Shown: positions 37,390-46,642, counted from the stretch's first letter. The stretch is DNA of 64,000 bases from a bacterium YEK0313 (GCA_000751295.2 CCMO02000002.1:704501-768500); one strand, 5' to 3'. Numbers and translations: made by a program. The notes: generated from the sequence alone by a model not told the origin.

Positions 37390-37987
37390 GCGCGGCTCTC
37401 CGGTCCCCGCATGGGTGCTCGGCGGCGGCACATCGCTGATGGTCGCGTTCCGACATCGGCTGAGCAAGGATATCGATGCATTCATCGACGACCCTCAATA
37501 CCCGCCGTATCTCGACCCCGGAATGGGAGCCGAAGGCATCTGGGGCTGCGAAGAGTTGGATCGCCAGAGCAATGCCCTGAAACTCGTCTACGATCATGGC
37601 GAGATCGATTTCATCGTTGCCCCCGCAATTACCGATCTCGCACCATCGCCGTGCGAAATCGACGGCCACACCGTCGCGCTCGCGCATCCGGTCGAGGTCT
37701 GCGTCAGCAAGATGTTCCATCGGGCGCGAACCCTGAAGATCCGCGATATCTTCGACATCGCCGTCGTCGACCAGTCCATGTCGCAGCTCCTGTCGGAAAA
37801 TCTCGTGCACCTCTCCGGCAAGAAGAGCGATCTCGAGGCCAGGCTCGGCGAGATCACGCCGTCCTACTACGCGAAAGAACTGGACGAGATCGAAGTCATG
37901 CCGGGATGGGAGCACATTCCGACGGTGGCGCTTGGCCGCATGGGCGCGATCGTCGGGGCCATCCCAAGGCCGAGCCGACGGCCATGA
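37331..37987 (+). CDS. Nucleotidyltransferase AbiEii/AbiGii-type toxin family protein
   Basis: This 218-residue protein carries the nucleotidyltransferase core WVLGGGTSLMVAFRHRLSKDIDAFI (about residues 27-51), with GGGTS and the DxD-like pair, a pattern of AbiEii/MenT-type toxins. A second-strand acidic site is likely in HGEIDFIVAP (about 96). VEVCVSKMFHRARTLKIRDIFDIAVV follows, matching the KxxR...RDxxD segment of the family. The TTG start at 37331 is chosen because GGAGG sits six bases upstream; later ATGs would remove the core motif. Such toxins modify tRNA or other targets in abortive infection. It lies between CRISPR arrays 1 and 2. Confidence 0.72.
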   Translation: MSNWTWLLRETFEGLRKLDERGSPVPAWVLGGGTSLMVAFRHRLSKDIDAFIDDPQYPPYLDPGMGAEGIWGCEELDRQSNALKLVYDHGEIDFIVAPAITDLAPSPCEIDGHTVALAHPVEVCVSKMFHRARTLKIRDIFDIAVVDQSMSQLLSENLVHLSGKKSDLEARLGEITPSYYAKELDEIEVMPGWEHIPTVALGRMGAIVGAIPRPSRRP

Positions 37988-38170
37988 AATCCAAGATGAT
38001 CCATGCGCCGCCGTGGACGCCATGCAACATGGAGAGAATCACTTCGGATCAGGCCCGTTGCCGGAAAGGCCCTGATATCGGCGTCCCCATCGTTGCTCGC
38101 CACCATCCGGTTCGCGATGCTGCCAATAGGGGAGGCGGCCGTCGCGCCGGCCTTTTCGACCTGAGGTGAA

Positions 38171-38336
38171 GTTCCGCCCCACGCTCCCACGCGGGGAGCG
38201 ACGTGACGAACAATTTCGAGCTGCTGGCGCCGGTCCAGTTTCGATCCACGCTCCCGCGAGGGGAGCGACCCGAGATCGGTCGGCTCATGGCGGGCTCCTT
38301 AGGGATTTCGATCCGCGTCCCTGCGCCAGCGCGCAG
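38171..38336 (-). CRISPR. Remnant CRISPR mini-array with mixed repeat types (3 repeats, 2 spacers)
   Basis: Three repeat-like units: 38171-38202 is a degenerate array-2-type repeat (loop ACGCG), 38238-38269 is an exact array-1-type repeat (loop GCGAG), and 38305-38336 keeps only the first half. The spacers are 35 nt each. Having both repeat types in one short run, next to a higA-like gene and facing the decayed end of array 2, points to recombination between arrays. Confidence 0.75.
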
Positions 38337-38386
38337 TGGTTCCATCGGCGGCCACGCAGGCGTTGAGAACTGCGGCCGTCTTTTCT

Positions 38387-38695
38387 TTATGCGGCGCGCT
38401 CGAGCGGCCGTGCCCGGTCCACACGGGCGCGTTCTGCTGGCGTGTTCATGACCGCCCAGAGATCGCTGCGCCGTTGCACGTTGAGCCAGAAATCCGGGCT
38501 GTTGCTGAACACCCGTGCCAGGATCAGCGCGGTGGCGGCTGTCACATTCCGGCGATTCCGGCAGAGTTCGTTGACGTGCTTCCGCGGCACACCCATCGCC
38601 TCGGCCAGCGCGCCCTGGGTCAGCCCCAGCGGCTCCATGAATTCTTCGGTCAAGATCTCGCCGACGGTTGCCGGCTTGCGCTTCGTCGTCAGCAT
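38387..38695 (-). CDS. higA: HigA-family addiction module antitoxin, orphan
   Basis: A 102-residue XRE-type helix-turn-helix protein. VGEILTEEFMEPLGLTQGALAEAMG then VPRKHVNELCRNRRNVTAATALILARVF (about residues 10-62) is the HigA pattern, and the tail SPDFWLNVQRRSDLWAVM is characteristic. HigA proteins neutralise HigB RNase toxins and autorepress. No HigB was recognised upstream, where degenerate CRISPR repeats begin 150 bp away, or downstream. It is therefore an orphan, perhaps left behind when CRISPR sequence recombined. An upstream ATG at 38737 is possible. Confidence 0.85.
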   Translation of the reverse strand: MLTTKRKPATVGEILTEEFMEPLGLTQGALAEAMGVPRKHVNELCRNRRNVTAATALILARVFSNSPDFWLNVQRRSDLWAVMNTPAERARVDRARPLERAA

Positions 38696-38846
38696 GCGTG
38701 CCCTTCCGCTCGTCTGTGGCTGCGATCGTGGAGGCAAGCTTCAGCCGCTGCTCCGCGAGCTTCGCCCAACTCCAGCCTGCCGTTTGGTGCCGCGCTTCCG
38801 CACAAGGCCCGGCCATCCGATGAATGTATCACACCACGCCGTCATG

Positions 38847-40951
38847 GTTTCGCTCCACGCTGCCGCGAGAGGAGCGACGTCTCGGACGATATCATTGCAC
38901 CGCGCCCGCACCAGTTTCGACCCACGCCCCCGCAAGGGAGCGCCCCATCGCCATGGCGTGGGCGATGATGCCCGCGACGTTTCGATCCACGCTCCCACGC
39001 GGGGAGCGACAAGCCGACCATCAACGCGACGTTTTTCAGCGGCGCGTTTCGATCCACGCTCCCACGCGGGGAGCGACCCGGCCATCCGGACCATGCTTGC
39101 CGACCTGCAGGAGTTTCGATCCACGCTCCCACGCGGGGAGCGACATATCCGGACGGTTGAGCGCTGGCTCACGGACGAGTTTCGATCCACACTCCCACGC
39201 GGGGAGCGACCGCCGGGGCCGGAAATGCGCAAGGCCTTGGCGCTGTTTCGATCCACGCTCCCACGCGGGGAGCGACGAGCCATGTGGCTGGGCCTCGATT
39301 GAATGATCGTTGTTTCGATCCACGCTCCCACGCGGGGAGCGACGAGAGGAGCGTGTCGATCGCAGCGCTCATTTGGTGTTTCGATCCACGCTCCCACGCG
39401 GGGAGCGACTCGGCGCCAATGGTGCGCGCCCTTCTCGACGGCCGGTTTCGATCCACGCTCCCACGCGGGGAGCGACTCGTTCTTCGTCTTTGAATTTCGG
39501 CGTTCGTCGAGGTTTCGATCCACGCTCCCACGCGGGGAGCGACCGCCCCGGGCATCCGCTGCCGCGGCGGCCGTGATGTTTCGATCCACGCTCCCACGCG
39601 GGGAGCGACGGTTTTGCCGGTGCCCCGGCGGGATCTGTGGAAAGGTTTCGATCCACGCTCCCACGCGGGGAGCGACTGCTTGCCATTGATGTGGACCGTG
39701 ACGTCGAACGCGTTTCGATCCACGCTCCCACGCGGGGAGCGACTCACGACCCAGCAGAATTGCCGGTCCGCCGGCAGGTTTCGATCCACGCTCCCACGCG
39801 GGGAGCGACCCGTTGTACGGCGCGTCGAGCACATAATAGTCGGCGTTTCGATCCACGCTCCCACGCGGGGAGCGACAAGCGCCATGCGCGGCAGCGGCAA
39901 GGCGCGCGAGCCGGTGTGGTTTCGATCCACGCTCCCACGCGGGGAGCGACCAGCGGCAACAAGCCCGCCAGCAGATGGACCAAGCGTTTCGATCCACGCT
40001 CCCACGCGGGGAGCGACTGACCGTGACCCACATCAACGGCAAATACCTCCAGTTTCGATCCACGCTCCCACGCGGGGAGCGACCGACCGTGTACCAGGTG
40101 CCGTTGACCAGTTTTTGGTTTCGATCCACGCTCCCACGCGGGGAGCGACTGTTGGGGTTCTTCTCTGTTTGAGATGAGGAGGGAGTTTCGATCCACGCTC
40201 CCACGCGGGGAGCGACCCAAGGCGCCCAATACGATCAAGTTCTACCGCCAGTTTCGATCCACGCTCCCACGCGGGGAGCGACCAATGTCCGACGCGTCCG
40301 GATAGTCGGTCGGATCGTTTCGATCCACGCTCCCACGCGGGGAGCGACGAGCGTGTCGCCGAGGCCGTCGGGCACATGGCCGCGTTTCGATCCACGCTCC
40401 CACGCGGGGAGCGACGCCCCGATACGGCAAAGTCGTGGTCGGTCGACAGGCGTTTCGATCCACGCTCCCACGCGGGGAGCGACCTGCCTCATCGCGCTCA
40501 ACATCGCTGACCGTCTGCAGGTTTCGATCCACGCTCCCACGCGGGGAGCGACGCGAGATCGTGGGCCTTTCGTCGGTCGCGCTGACGTTTCGATCCACGC
40601 TCCCACGCGGGGAGCGACAGGCGTGGCGGACGCGGCAGCGCCGGGCTTGCCGCGTTTCGATCCACGCTCCCACGCGGGGAGCGACTCGCCCAGACCTCAT
40701 AGCCGCCGCGGATCTCGGCGTTTCGATCCACGCTCCCACGCGGGGAGCGACTATTCGGCGACCGCCGGCTCGCTGGTCTATGCCGGCGTTTCGATCCACG
40801 CTCCCACGCGGGGAGCGACATAGAGCGTGCTGGACCGGCGGCGAGGGTCGTTGTTTCGATCCACGCTCCCACGCGGGGAGCGACACCGGCGATCGCGGCG
40901 TCGGCAAGTCGACGTTGCAGTTTCGATCCACGCTCCCACGCGGGGAGCGAC
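38847..40951 (-). CRISPR. CRISPR array 2, type I-C repeats, 30 good plus 2 degenerate repeats, cas-adjacent
   Basis: The 32-nt repeat is as in array 1 except for loop ACGCG in place of GCGAG. Spacers are 33-37 nt. The array sits directly downstream of cas2 on the same strand, with its leader at the right end. The two leftmost repeats (38847-38878 and 38914-38944) are degenerate and look more like the array 1 type. The repeat at 39179 has one changed base (ACACTCCC). It is the best candidate for the active, cas-linked array. Confidence 0.97.
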
Positions 40952-41129
40952 CGCCTCCTGATAAACCGCTTTTCGCTCTCACGAAATCGCTCCATGAGCG
41001 CGAACCTGTCGCCGCCGCTGCGCAGGCGAGTGGCAGCAGCGCGCCCGCTGCCGGTCATCGTCAATGTTTCCAGCGACTTAAAACGGGCGCGAACCTGCCG
41101 GGGAATCCGGGCTCGCTTGGGGTTCGCGC
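40952..41129 (-). promoter_or_regulatory. Leader of CRISPR array 2, ending in conserved 43-nt hairpin element
   Basis: The leader lies between the newest repeat and the cas2 stop. The proximal part aligns with the array 1 leader (GATAA, TTTTCG, CGAAATCG, and a first GCGCGAACC at 40998). The distal inverted repeat at 41087-41129 has arms GCGCGAACC and GGTTCGCGC and starts exactly 135 nt from the last repeat, the same distance as in array 1. It ends 10 bases before the cas2 stop codon. Confidence 0.8.
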
Positions 41130-41139
41130 GGCCATTGCC

Positions 41140-41430
41140 TCACACGATCAGCGGGCCGTTGAGATCCGTCGCCGGCTTGGCGCCGACATGTTCGATGCGC
41201 CGCTGCCAGTTGGCACCAAGCATGTAGTAGCGCAGGCTGTCGTGATCGGGGTCGATCAGGCCTTCGAGCCGCGCCTTCAGCTTCGTCCATTGCGCCGGAT
41301 CGACTTCGATCTCGAAGACGGAATATTGCACGCGCTGGCCGAAGTCGCGACAGGCCCGGGCGACACGGCGCAGCCGCCGCGCGCCGCCGGGCTCGTTGGT
41401 GCGCACGTCATAGGTGACCAGGACCATCAT
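41140..41430 (-). CDS. cas2: CRISPR-associated endoribonuclease/integrase subunit Cas2
   Basis: A 96-residue Cas2, the non-catalytic dimer core of the Cas1-Cas2 spacer integrase. The ferredoxin-like start MMVLVTYDVRTNE with the conserved Asp, RVQYSVFEIEVDPAQW near residue 34, and the I-C-type ending RIEHVGAKPATDLNGPLIV are visible. It follows cas1 by 25 bp and is last in the operon, directly before the leader. Confidence 0.97.
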   Translation of the reverse strand: MMVLVTYDVRTNEPGGARRLRRVARACRDFGQRVQYSVFEIEVDPAQWTKLKARLEGLIDPDHDSLRYYMLGANWQRRIEHVGAKPATDLNGPLIV

Positions 41431-41455
41431 GCTCCCCTCCTCCGCTCGCGCGACA

Positions 41456-42490
41456 CTATTTCCAGACCCAGGGCGGATAGGCGTCGAGATCGCCGCGCAG
41501 GTGCCGGGCGAGCAGCAAGGCCTGCAGATGCGGGACGAGGCCGAGCGGCGCCGTCTCGTCGAGGAAGGGATGGCGGCGCTCCTCCTTCTTGCGCTCCTGC
41601 CAGGCGGCCAGGACCGTGCGCCGCCCCTCGTCGGTCAGCAGCACGGCACCGCCGTCGCGCCGCTCGAAATCGCGCTCGCGCAATTGCCGCCGGTTGAGCA
41701 GGGACAGAGCCAGGCGATCGGCAAGAATGGGGCGCAGCTCCTCCATGAGATCGAGCGCCAGGCTCGGCCGGCCGGGCCGGTCCCGATGCAGGAAGCCGAC
41801 CGCCGGATCGAGCCCGACGCCTTCGGCCGCGCTCCGGCAGTCGTGGGTGAGCAAGGTGTAGAGAAACGACAAGAGAGCGTTGACCGGGTCGAGCGGTGGC
41901 CGTCGGCTGCGGCCGAGAAAGCGAATATCGGTATCGGGCGAACGAACGAGATCGCCGAACACCGCGAAATAGAGCTGGGCCGCCTCGCCTTCCGCGCCGC
42001 GAAGCGCATCGAGGCTCTCATCCGCAAAGGCAACGCGCCTGAGGATGCGCGCCTGCCGCTCGACGGCGGCTTCGACCGCCGCCCTGCGGTCCGCCGGCAT
42101 GTCGGCGCCATAGTCGCGCAGCGCCCGCTGCAGAACGGCGCGCTGATTGGCGATCTTGGCCGAGACGATGCTGCGCACGATGTCGTCGGGCGCTTCGGCC
42201 ATGCGATATTGCGCGCGCCGGAGCAGCACATTGCCGGAGACCGGACCTTCGATGCGGGCCTGGAAGCGGCCGGCCCGATCCAGCAGAACGATGGTAATTC
42301 CGAGGGGCGCGAGTGCCTGAATCAGAGGCGGCGAAACGAAGATGCCGCCGAAGATCACCACCGAGCCCAGCATGTGGAAGGGCACGCGGGCGCGCTCGGT
42401 TCCCTCGATCTCGGCAACGAGATTTTCCCCGTCCTTGCGCAGGCTCGCGCCCTCGGTCGTGACGTAGAGCGTGTTGAGCAGCTTCTTCAC
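41456..42490 (-). CDS. cas1: CRISPR-associated integrase Cas1, type I-C
   Basis: A 344-residue Cas1 that integrates prespacers at the leader-repeat junction. The N-terminal beta domain starts LLNTLYVTTEGASLRKDGENL. The metal site is in the helical domain, with Glu in CRSAAEGVGLD, His in PAVGFLHRDRPGRP and Asp/Glu in SLALDLMEELRP (about residues 214-254). It overlaps the cas4 stop by 4 bp and is followed by cas2, the normal I-C adaptation order. Confidence 0.97.
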   Translation of the reverse strand: MKKLLNTLYVTTEGASLRKDGENLVAEIEGTERARVPFHMLGSVVIFGGIFVSPPLIQALAPLGITIVLLDRAGRFQARIEGPVSGNVLLRRAQYRMAEAPDDIVRSIVSAKIANQRAVLQRALRDYGADMPADRRAAVEAAVERQARILRRVAFADESLDALRGAEGEAAQLYFAVFGDLVRSPDTDIRFLGRSRRPPLDPVNALLSFLYTLLTHDCRSAAEGVGLDPAVGFLHRDRPGRPSLALDLMEELRPILADRLALSLLNRRQLRERDFERRDGGAVLLTDEGRRTVLAAWQERKKEERRHPFLDETAPLGLVPHLQALLLARHLRGDLDAYPPWVWK

Positions 42491-43143
42491 GGCACGCCGT
42501 CCTCATCGCGCGTCAGCGCATCGGCAATCGCGGTGGCACGGAACCCGAGCGCCGTGCGGCTCGCCTCCTTCGGCCGGCAGAGATCGAAGAGTGAGCAGGC
42601 CCGGCAGCGATCATGGCGATAGACGGCCGGCGGCGTGCGGCCTGCCGCGAGCAGAGCACCGAAGGCGCGCGCCGTCTCCTCCGTCAGGGCACGCAAATCC
42701 TGATCGAACGGAACCGCGACACGGCGCTTGGTCTCGGCATAGAACAGGGCGCCTTCCGGCACCGCGCGCCCGGTCATCTCCTCGAGGCACAAGCCCTGCG
42801 CGCAGAGCTGCACCTCGTCGGCGCGATGCAGCTTGGCCTTGCCGCGCTTGTATTCGACGGGATAGGCGACCTCGCCGCCGGCCTCCGATCGGAACTCGAC
42901 GAGATCGGCGATGCCGGCGAGGTTGAGACGCCGGCACAGCAGCGGCAGGCCGGTCACCCGCCGCGTGCCGCCGCGCGTGCGGCGCGAGGGATCATGCGCC
43001 GCCGCGTGCAGCACCTGCCCCTCGGCCGTGAACCGGTTCTCCTGCCACTGCCGCTCGATGTGGATGAGAGCAGCCTGCCGGAGGCAGAAGACGGCGTGCT
43101 GGAGCGCGGACAAGGGGATCGGGTCGTCGGCCTCCGGCAGCAT
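42487..43143 (-). CDS. cas4: CRISPR-associated exonuclease Cas4
   Basis: A 218-residue RecB-family nuclease with a 4Fe-4S cluster that trims and selects prespacers for PAM. The first cluster Cys is in HAVFCLRQAAL (about residue 20) and the other three are in CRACSLFDLC near the C-terminus. The nuclease residues are the Asp of GIADLVEF and the E-x-K of PVEYKRGKA. All four cysteines and the catalytic core are present, so it should be active. It starts 4 bp after the cas7 stop. Confidence 0.96.
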   Translation of the reverse strand: MLPEADDPIPLSALQHAVFCLRQAALIHIERQWQENRFTAEGQVLHAAAHDPSRRTRGGTRRVTGLPLLCRRLNLAGIADLVEFRSEAGGEVAYPVEYKRGKAKLHRADEVQLCAQGLCLEEMTGRAVPEGALFYAETKRRVAVPFDQDLRALTEETARAFGALLAAGRTPPAVYRHDRCRACSLFDLCRPKEASRTALGFRATAIADALTRDEDGVP

Positions 43144-43147
43144 CGCT

Positions 43148-44098
43148 TCAGGCCCGTTCCAGCACCTCCACGCCTTCGGGCAAGTTCGTGGTGTCGACGG
43201 TCACCTCGTAGTCCTCGAACCGCCGAGCCGGCGGATAATTGTCGAGCTTTTCGTCGAGCGGGTCATAGAGGCTGTCACCGATACGCCGGCGCACGGTGAC
43301 CCGTTCGAACAGTCGGTGCGCCGCGGCATTGCCGAGCGCCGAAGCGTGCTTGAAGGCAATGACACGGCGCGCCGCCATCTCGCCGCGCGCGGCCGAGCGG
43401 TCGTGCTCGAACATGTTGGCGAGCGCATCGAAAAGGTGGTCCATGTCCGCCTCGCTGAAGCCGGTGCGCTCGGCCAGCTTGGCATTGACGAAGATATGGG
43501 CGCGGTAGAGCCCGTAGGGCACGATGTGCTTGCGCCCCATGGTGCGGTTCTCGGTGCGATCGTCACCCTCGCCCTTGTCGCGCTCGGCCTTCTCCTTCTC
43601 GTTGGTGGCGGCCATGCGCGTGATCGAGATTTCGAGCGGCAGGATCTTCTCGACCGAAGAGGCGAAGGTCACCTGCACCGGCCCGCGCACCTGGCCGGCA
43701 TTGATGCCGGTGCTCATCACCGCGCCGAAGGTGCGGACGTCGAAGAAGTTGTCGCACATGAAGCGGGTGATCTTGCGCGCTTCGTCGTCGCCCTGCGGGT
43801 TCAGCTTCGCGTCCTTGTCGACCTTGTCGTTGCCTGGCCGGATTGCACGATAAGCTTCGCGGTGCCGCTCGTTGAGGATGGCGCCTTCCTGCACATAGAT
43901 CCGGTAGCCCGGCTGATCGCCCTTGGCGAATTCGGTGTAGTTGCGGATCTTGCGCTTCAGCGAGACGTCGCTGACGAGGCCATGATTGGTCTCGGGGTCC
44001 ATGCGCGGCAGGTTGCCGGCATCCGGATCGCCGTTCGGATTGCCCCGGGTGACATCGAACAGGAAGACGATGTCGTATTTGTTGGCGAGCGTGGTCAT
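43148..44098 (-). CDS. cas7c: Cascade backbone protein Cas7, type I-C (Csd2)
   Basis: A 316-residue Csd2/Cas7c protein that polymerises along the crRNA spacer. It starts ANKYDIVFLFDVTRGNPNGDPDAGN, a hallmark of the I-C and I-B Cas7 branch. The KRKIRNY motif and a C-terminal SLYDPLDEKLDNYPPARRFEDYEV segment follow. Its ATG overlaps the cas8c stop (ATGA), giving tight coupling that fits its high stoichiometry in the complex. Confidence 0.96.
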   Translation of the reverse strand: MTTLANKYDIVFLFDVTRGNPNGDPDAGNLPRMDPETNHGLVSDVSLKRKIRNYTEFAKGDQPGYRIYVQEGAILNERHREAYRAIRPGNDKVDKDAKLNPQGDDEARKITRFMCDNFFDVRTFGAVMSTGINAGQVRGPVQVTFASSVEKILPLEISITRMAATNEKEKAERDKGEGDDRTENRTMGRKHIVPYGLYRAHIFVNAKLAERTGFSEADMDHLFDALANMFEHDRSAARGEMAARRVIAFKHASALGNAAAHRLFERVTVRRRIGDSLYDPLDEKLDNYPPARRFEDYEVTVDTTNLPEGVEVLERA

Positions 44099-45843
44099 CA
44101 GGCAGCCTCCCCTGGCCCGGTCTTGTCGGTCTTGCGGAAAAACGCATTGCGCTGGTGGTAGTAGCCGAGCGCGAAGAGGGCCTGGCTCTTGTCCGGCAGA
44201 CTGGCCGGGAAGGGGTCACCGGCCGCTGCCATGCCTTCCATGATCTCGCTGATGGTCTTTTCGAGATTGACCCGCCAACCGGCATTGTCCTTGCCGATCT
44301 TGGAGAGATGGTTGACCGAACCACGATCCAAGATCGGGAAGACTTTACGCGGCTGAGCGGAGGCAGCGCCGTAGAACTTGTCCTTGATCGTGGCGTTCAC
44401 GTTGCGACCAAGCGCTGCCTGCTGCACCTGCTCGTAGGCCGCGAAGAGCCGCCCGAGGCGATAGCCTGCATCCTTGCATTCGGGATCGAGCGACACGGGC
44501 GCCTCCATGTTGAAGTTCTTGATAAGAACGGATTTCAGGATCGCGACCCTGAGCGCATTGACGTCATGGTCGGCGCGCAGGCGTATGATCAGCGACGAGA
44601 GAAGCGTCATCGGATAGGGCGTGTCGGTGAGGATGGCGCGGAACCAGTCACCGGCAAGGTTCGGCTGGATGTTGTCGGATTTGCGCAGCACCGCCGTCTC
44701 GATCAGCATGCGCCAGATCGACGGGTTTTCCTCCCGCGGCGGCGGGTCGATGCGCAGCCTTTCGAGATGATCGAGGTAGCGCTTCGCAATGACGCCAAAA
44801 TCGTCCTCGACGAAGAAACGAACGGATAATCGCGCGGCATTGGGGGCGAGGCCCAGAACGAAGAAACGAACGCCGGACGACAGCGCCGGCTGCAGGTCGC
44901 CGACCGGCCGGCCGTGACGCAAATTGTCGAGCAGCGCGCCGACCTTGTCGGCCTCCATGTTCTCGTCAATGGCGAAAAACTGCTGGAACATGGCGTCGGC
45001 CGCATCCGCCGCGGCGCTGTCCGGCGCCTCGGCCCAGAAGACGGTGGAGGCGTCGCCGATCTGAAGACGATGGCGGCTGCCGCGCTCGAGGAAGTGGTTG
45101 AGCGCGGAGGTATAGGCCGCCGCCGCGACATCGGAGACGGGGGCGTTGTCGCCCTGTTCCTTTCCATAGGAGGTGAAGGCGTCGAGATTGAAGGAGACGA
45201 TGGAAGCGCCTGCTGTCTGCGCGCCCCAGACCCCCTTGATGGCCGGATGCAGCCGCGCGATCGGCGCGCGTTCGCCGGTCACGAGGCAGACCGCCTCCGG
45301 CCGCCCGCCGTCGGACTGGAGACGCGCCCACAAGGCTTTCGCCGCCGGCCGGTCGTGCAGCCGGACATTCGCCATCCGCTCGCTCTCGAGAGCGAAGACG
45401 AGGTTCTGATCCTTCATCTCCTCGGACCAACCGAGTTCGACGAATTTTTCCGGCCGCCACCAGTCCAGGAACCGCAGAAAGGCGACGAGGCCTTCGTCAT
45501 TCGTGCCGGCGATCCATTCGCGATGCCGGTCGAGAAAGGCTTGATGTTCCTGGGCCGTGCGCGCGCCGGTACCGGCCGTCACACCGAGGACATAGGCCGT
45601 CTTGTCCCAGAGAAAATTCGGAGCGATGCCAGAGGTGCGCTTGACCGGGCTCGGCACAGCCATCGGCTGCGGCAAGCGCTTCTTGCCCTGAGGTTGAGTG
45701 AGGTCGTGCAAACCGAGGGGTCGACCATCGGCATCGAGGGAGATCAATCCGCTAATATTCTGCTGACTGAACCCGAAGGCCGGCACTTCGCCGCGGCTCG
45801 TCAGCCGCTCATGCGCGCGAGCGAGAGACGCGAGAATGGTCAT
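44098..45843 (-). CDS. cas8c: Cascade large subunit Cas8c (Csd1)
   Basis: A 581-residue Csd1/Cas8c, the type I-C PAM-recognition subunit; in I-C an internal start in this gene also produces the small subunit Cas11c. Family segments are VPAFGFSQQNISGLISLD near residue 27, NFLWDKTAYVLGV near 83, SFNLDAFTSYGKEQGDNAPVS near 223, and YRLGRLFAAYEQVQQAALG near 466. GGGAGGG upstream supports the start at 45843. The gap of about 100 bp to cas5c holds no gene. Confidence 0.95.
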   Translation of the reverse strand: MTILASLARAHERLTSRGEVPAFGFSQQNISGLISLDADGRPLGLHDLTQPQGKKRLPQPMAVPSPVKRTSGIAPNFLWDKTAYVLGVTAGTGARTAQEHQAFLDRHREWIAGTNDEGLVAFLRFLDWWRPEKFVELGWSEEMKDQNLVFALESERMANVRLHDRPAAKALWARLQSDGGRPEAVCLVTGERAPIARLHPAIKGVWGAQTAGASIVSFNLDAFTSYGKEQGDNAPVSDVAAAAYTSALNHFLERGSRHRLQIGDASTVFWAEAPDSAAADAADAMFQQFFAIDENMEADKVGALLDNLRHGRPVGDLQPALSSGVRFFVLGLAPNAARLSVRFFVEDDFGVIAKRYLDHLERLRIDPPPREENPSIWRMLIETAVLRKSDNIQPNLAGDWFRAILTDTPYPMTLLSSLIIRLRADHDVNALRVAILKSVLIKNFNMEAPVSLDPECKDAGYRLGRLFAAYEQVQQAALGRNVNATIKDKFYGAASAQPRKVFPILDRGSVNHLSKIGKDNAGWRVNLEKTISEIMEGMAAAGDPFPASLPDKSQALFALGYYHQRNAFFRKTDKTGPGEAA

Positions 45844-45946
45844 GATCTGCTTCCCTCCCTCCAATTGGCCGTTCCAACCGTCACAGGGTTGCTGAAACGG
45901 CCAGCGTGGCGCTCCCGTTCGATTGCCGCCGGATTACCCATACGGT

Positions 45947-46642
45947 TCACCGCAGCACCTCCGGCGATCCGAGTCCCGGCACCTGCAGCACCCCGTCGAC
46001 GAGCTTCGCCCGAAAGAACAGCGACGACCGGTCACCCGCATGGTCGATGTCATAGAGCATCAGGCCGAGATCGCGCGGCGCGCCGAAGCCGAGCGTTGCC
46101 GATCGATCCTGCTCGGCGACGACCGGCATGGCCTCGTCCGGCTCGATCAGGCTGAAATCCGCCGGGAATTCGCGCGTGCCGAGGCAGGGCTGGTGGAAGC
46201 ACTGGCCCTTGCGGGCGCGCCGGCTGAAGCTTTCCGCGTGCTTAGCCGGATTGTCGTCCGGCCCGGCCTTGGCGGTCATGTCGAAATGGGCGGCGATGAC
46301 ATAGTCGACATCGACGAGGACGGTGGAGGCGCGCTGCTGGCGATTGTCCTCGACCACCAGGGTCAGGTCGCCAATCTCGCCCGACTTCATGGCCGAGCGG
46401 ATCTTGCCGACCGGCGCCTTCGCGCCCACTTCGTTGCGCCGGATCGACTGGAAACGGATGGGCTTCAGCACGTGGATCGCATCGACGGACCAGCGGATAG
46501 CCGGCTTCCAATGGATCGCTTCCAGTATGCCCCGCGCGGCGGAGGGCGTCATGACGTCGTAGGAAACGCGCTCGACCTTCAATTCGGGCCGGACAAACAA
46601 GGCGAACCGGCCGCTCACGCGCAGGCGAATTCCGTAGGCCAT
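45947..46642 (-). CDS. cas5c: Cas5c, crRNA-processing endoribonuclease of type I-C
   Basis: A 231-residue Cas5c. Type I-C lacks Cas6, and Cas5c cuts the repeat at the base of its hairpin, leaving an 11-nt handle. The start MAYGIRLRVSGRFALFVRPE, then KVERVSYDVMTPSAARGILEAIHWKPA and IRFQSIRRNEVGAK, are typical of the family and include its catalytic-region basic residues. The ATG at 46642, with GGAGGGG close upstream, is preferred over 46672 or 46720. Confidence 0.95.
   Translation of the reverse strand: MAYGIRLRVSGRFALFVRPELKVERVSYDVMTPSAARGILEAIHWKPAIRWSVDAIHVLKPIRFQSIRRNEVGAKAPVGKIRSAMKSGEIGDLTLVVEDNRQQRASTVLVDVDYVIAAHFDMTAKAGPDDNPAKHAESFSRRARKGQCFHQPCLGTREFPADFSLIEPDEAMPVVAEQDRSATLGFGAPRDLGLMLYDIDHAGDRSSLFFRAKLVDGVLQVPGLGSPEVLR

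Noticed and set aside
38696..38846. Possible HigB toxin upstream of higA
   Set aside because: No open frame here shows the HigB/RelE fold signature, and the stretch runs into degenerate CRISPR repeats.
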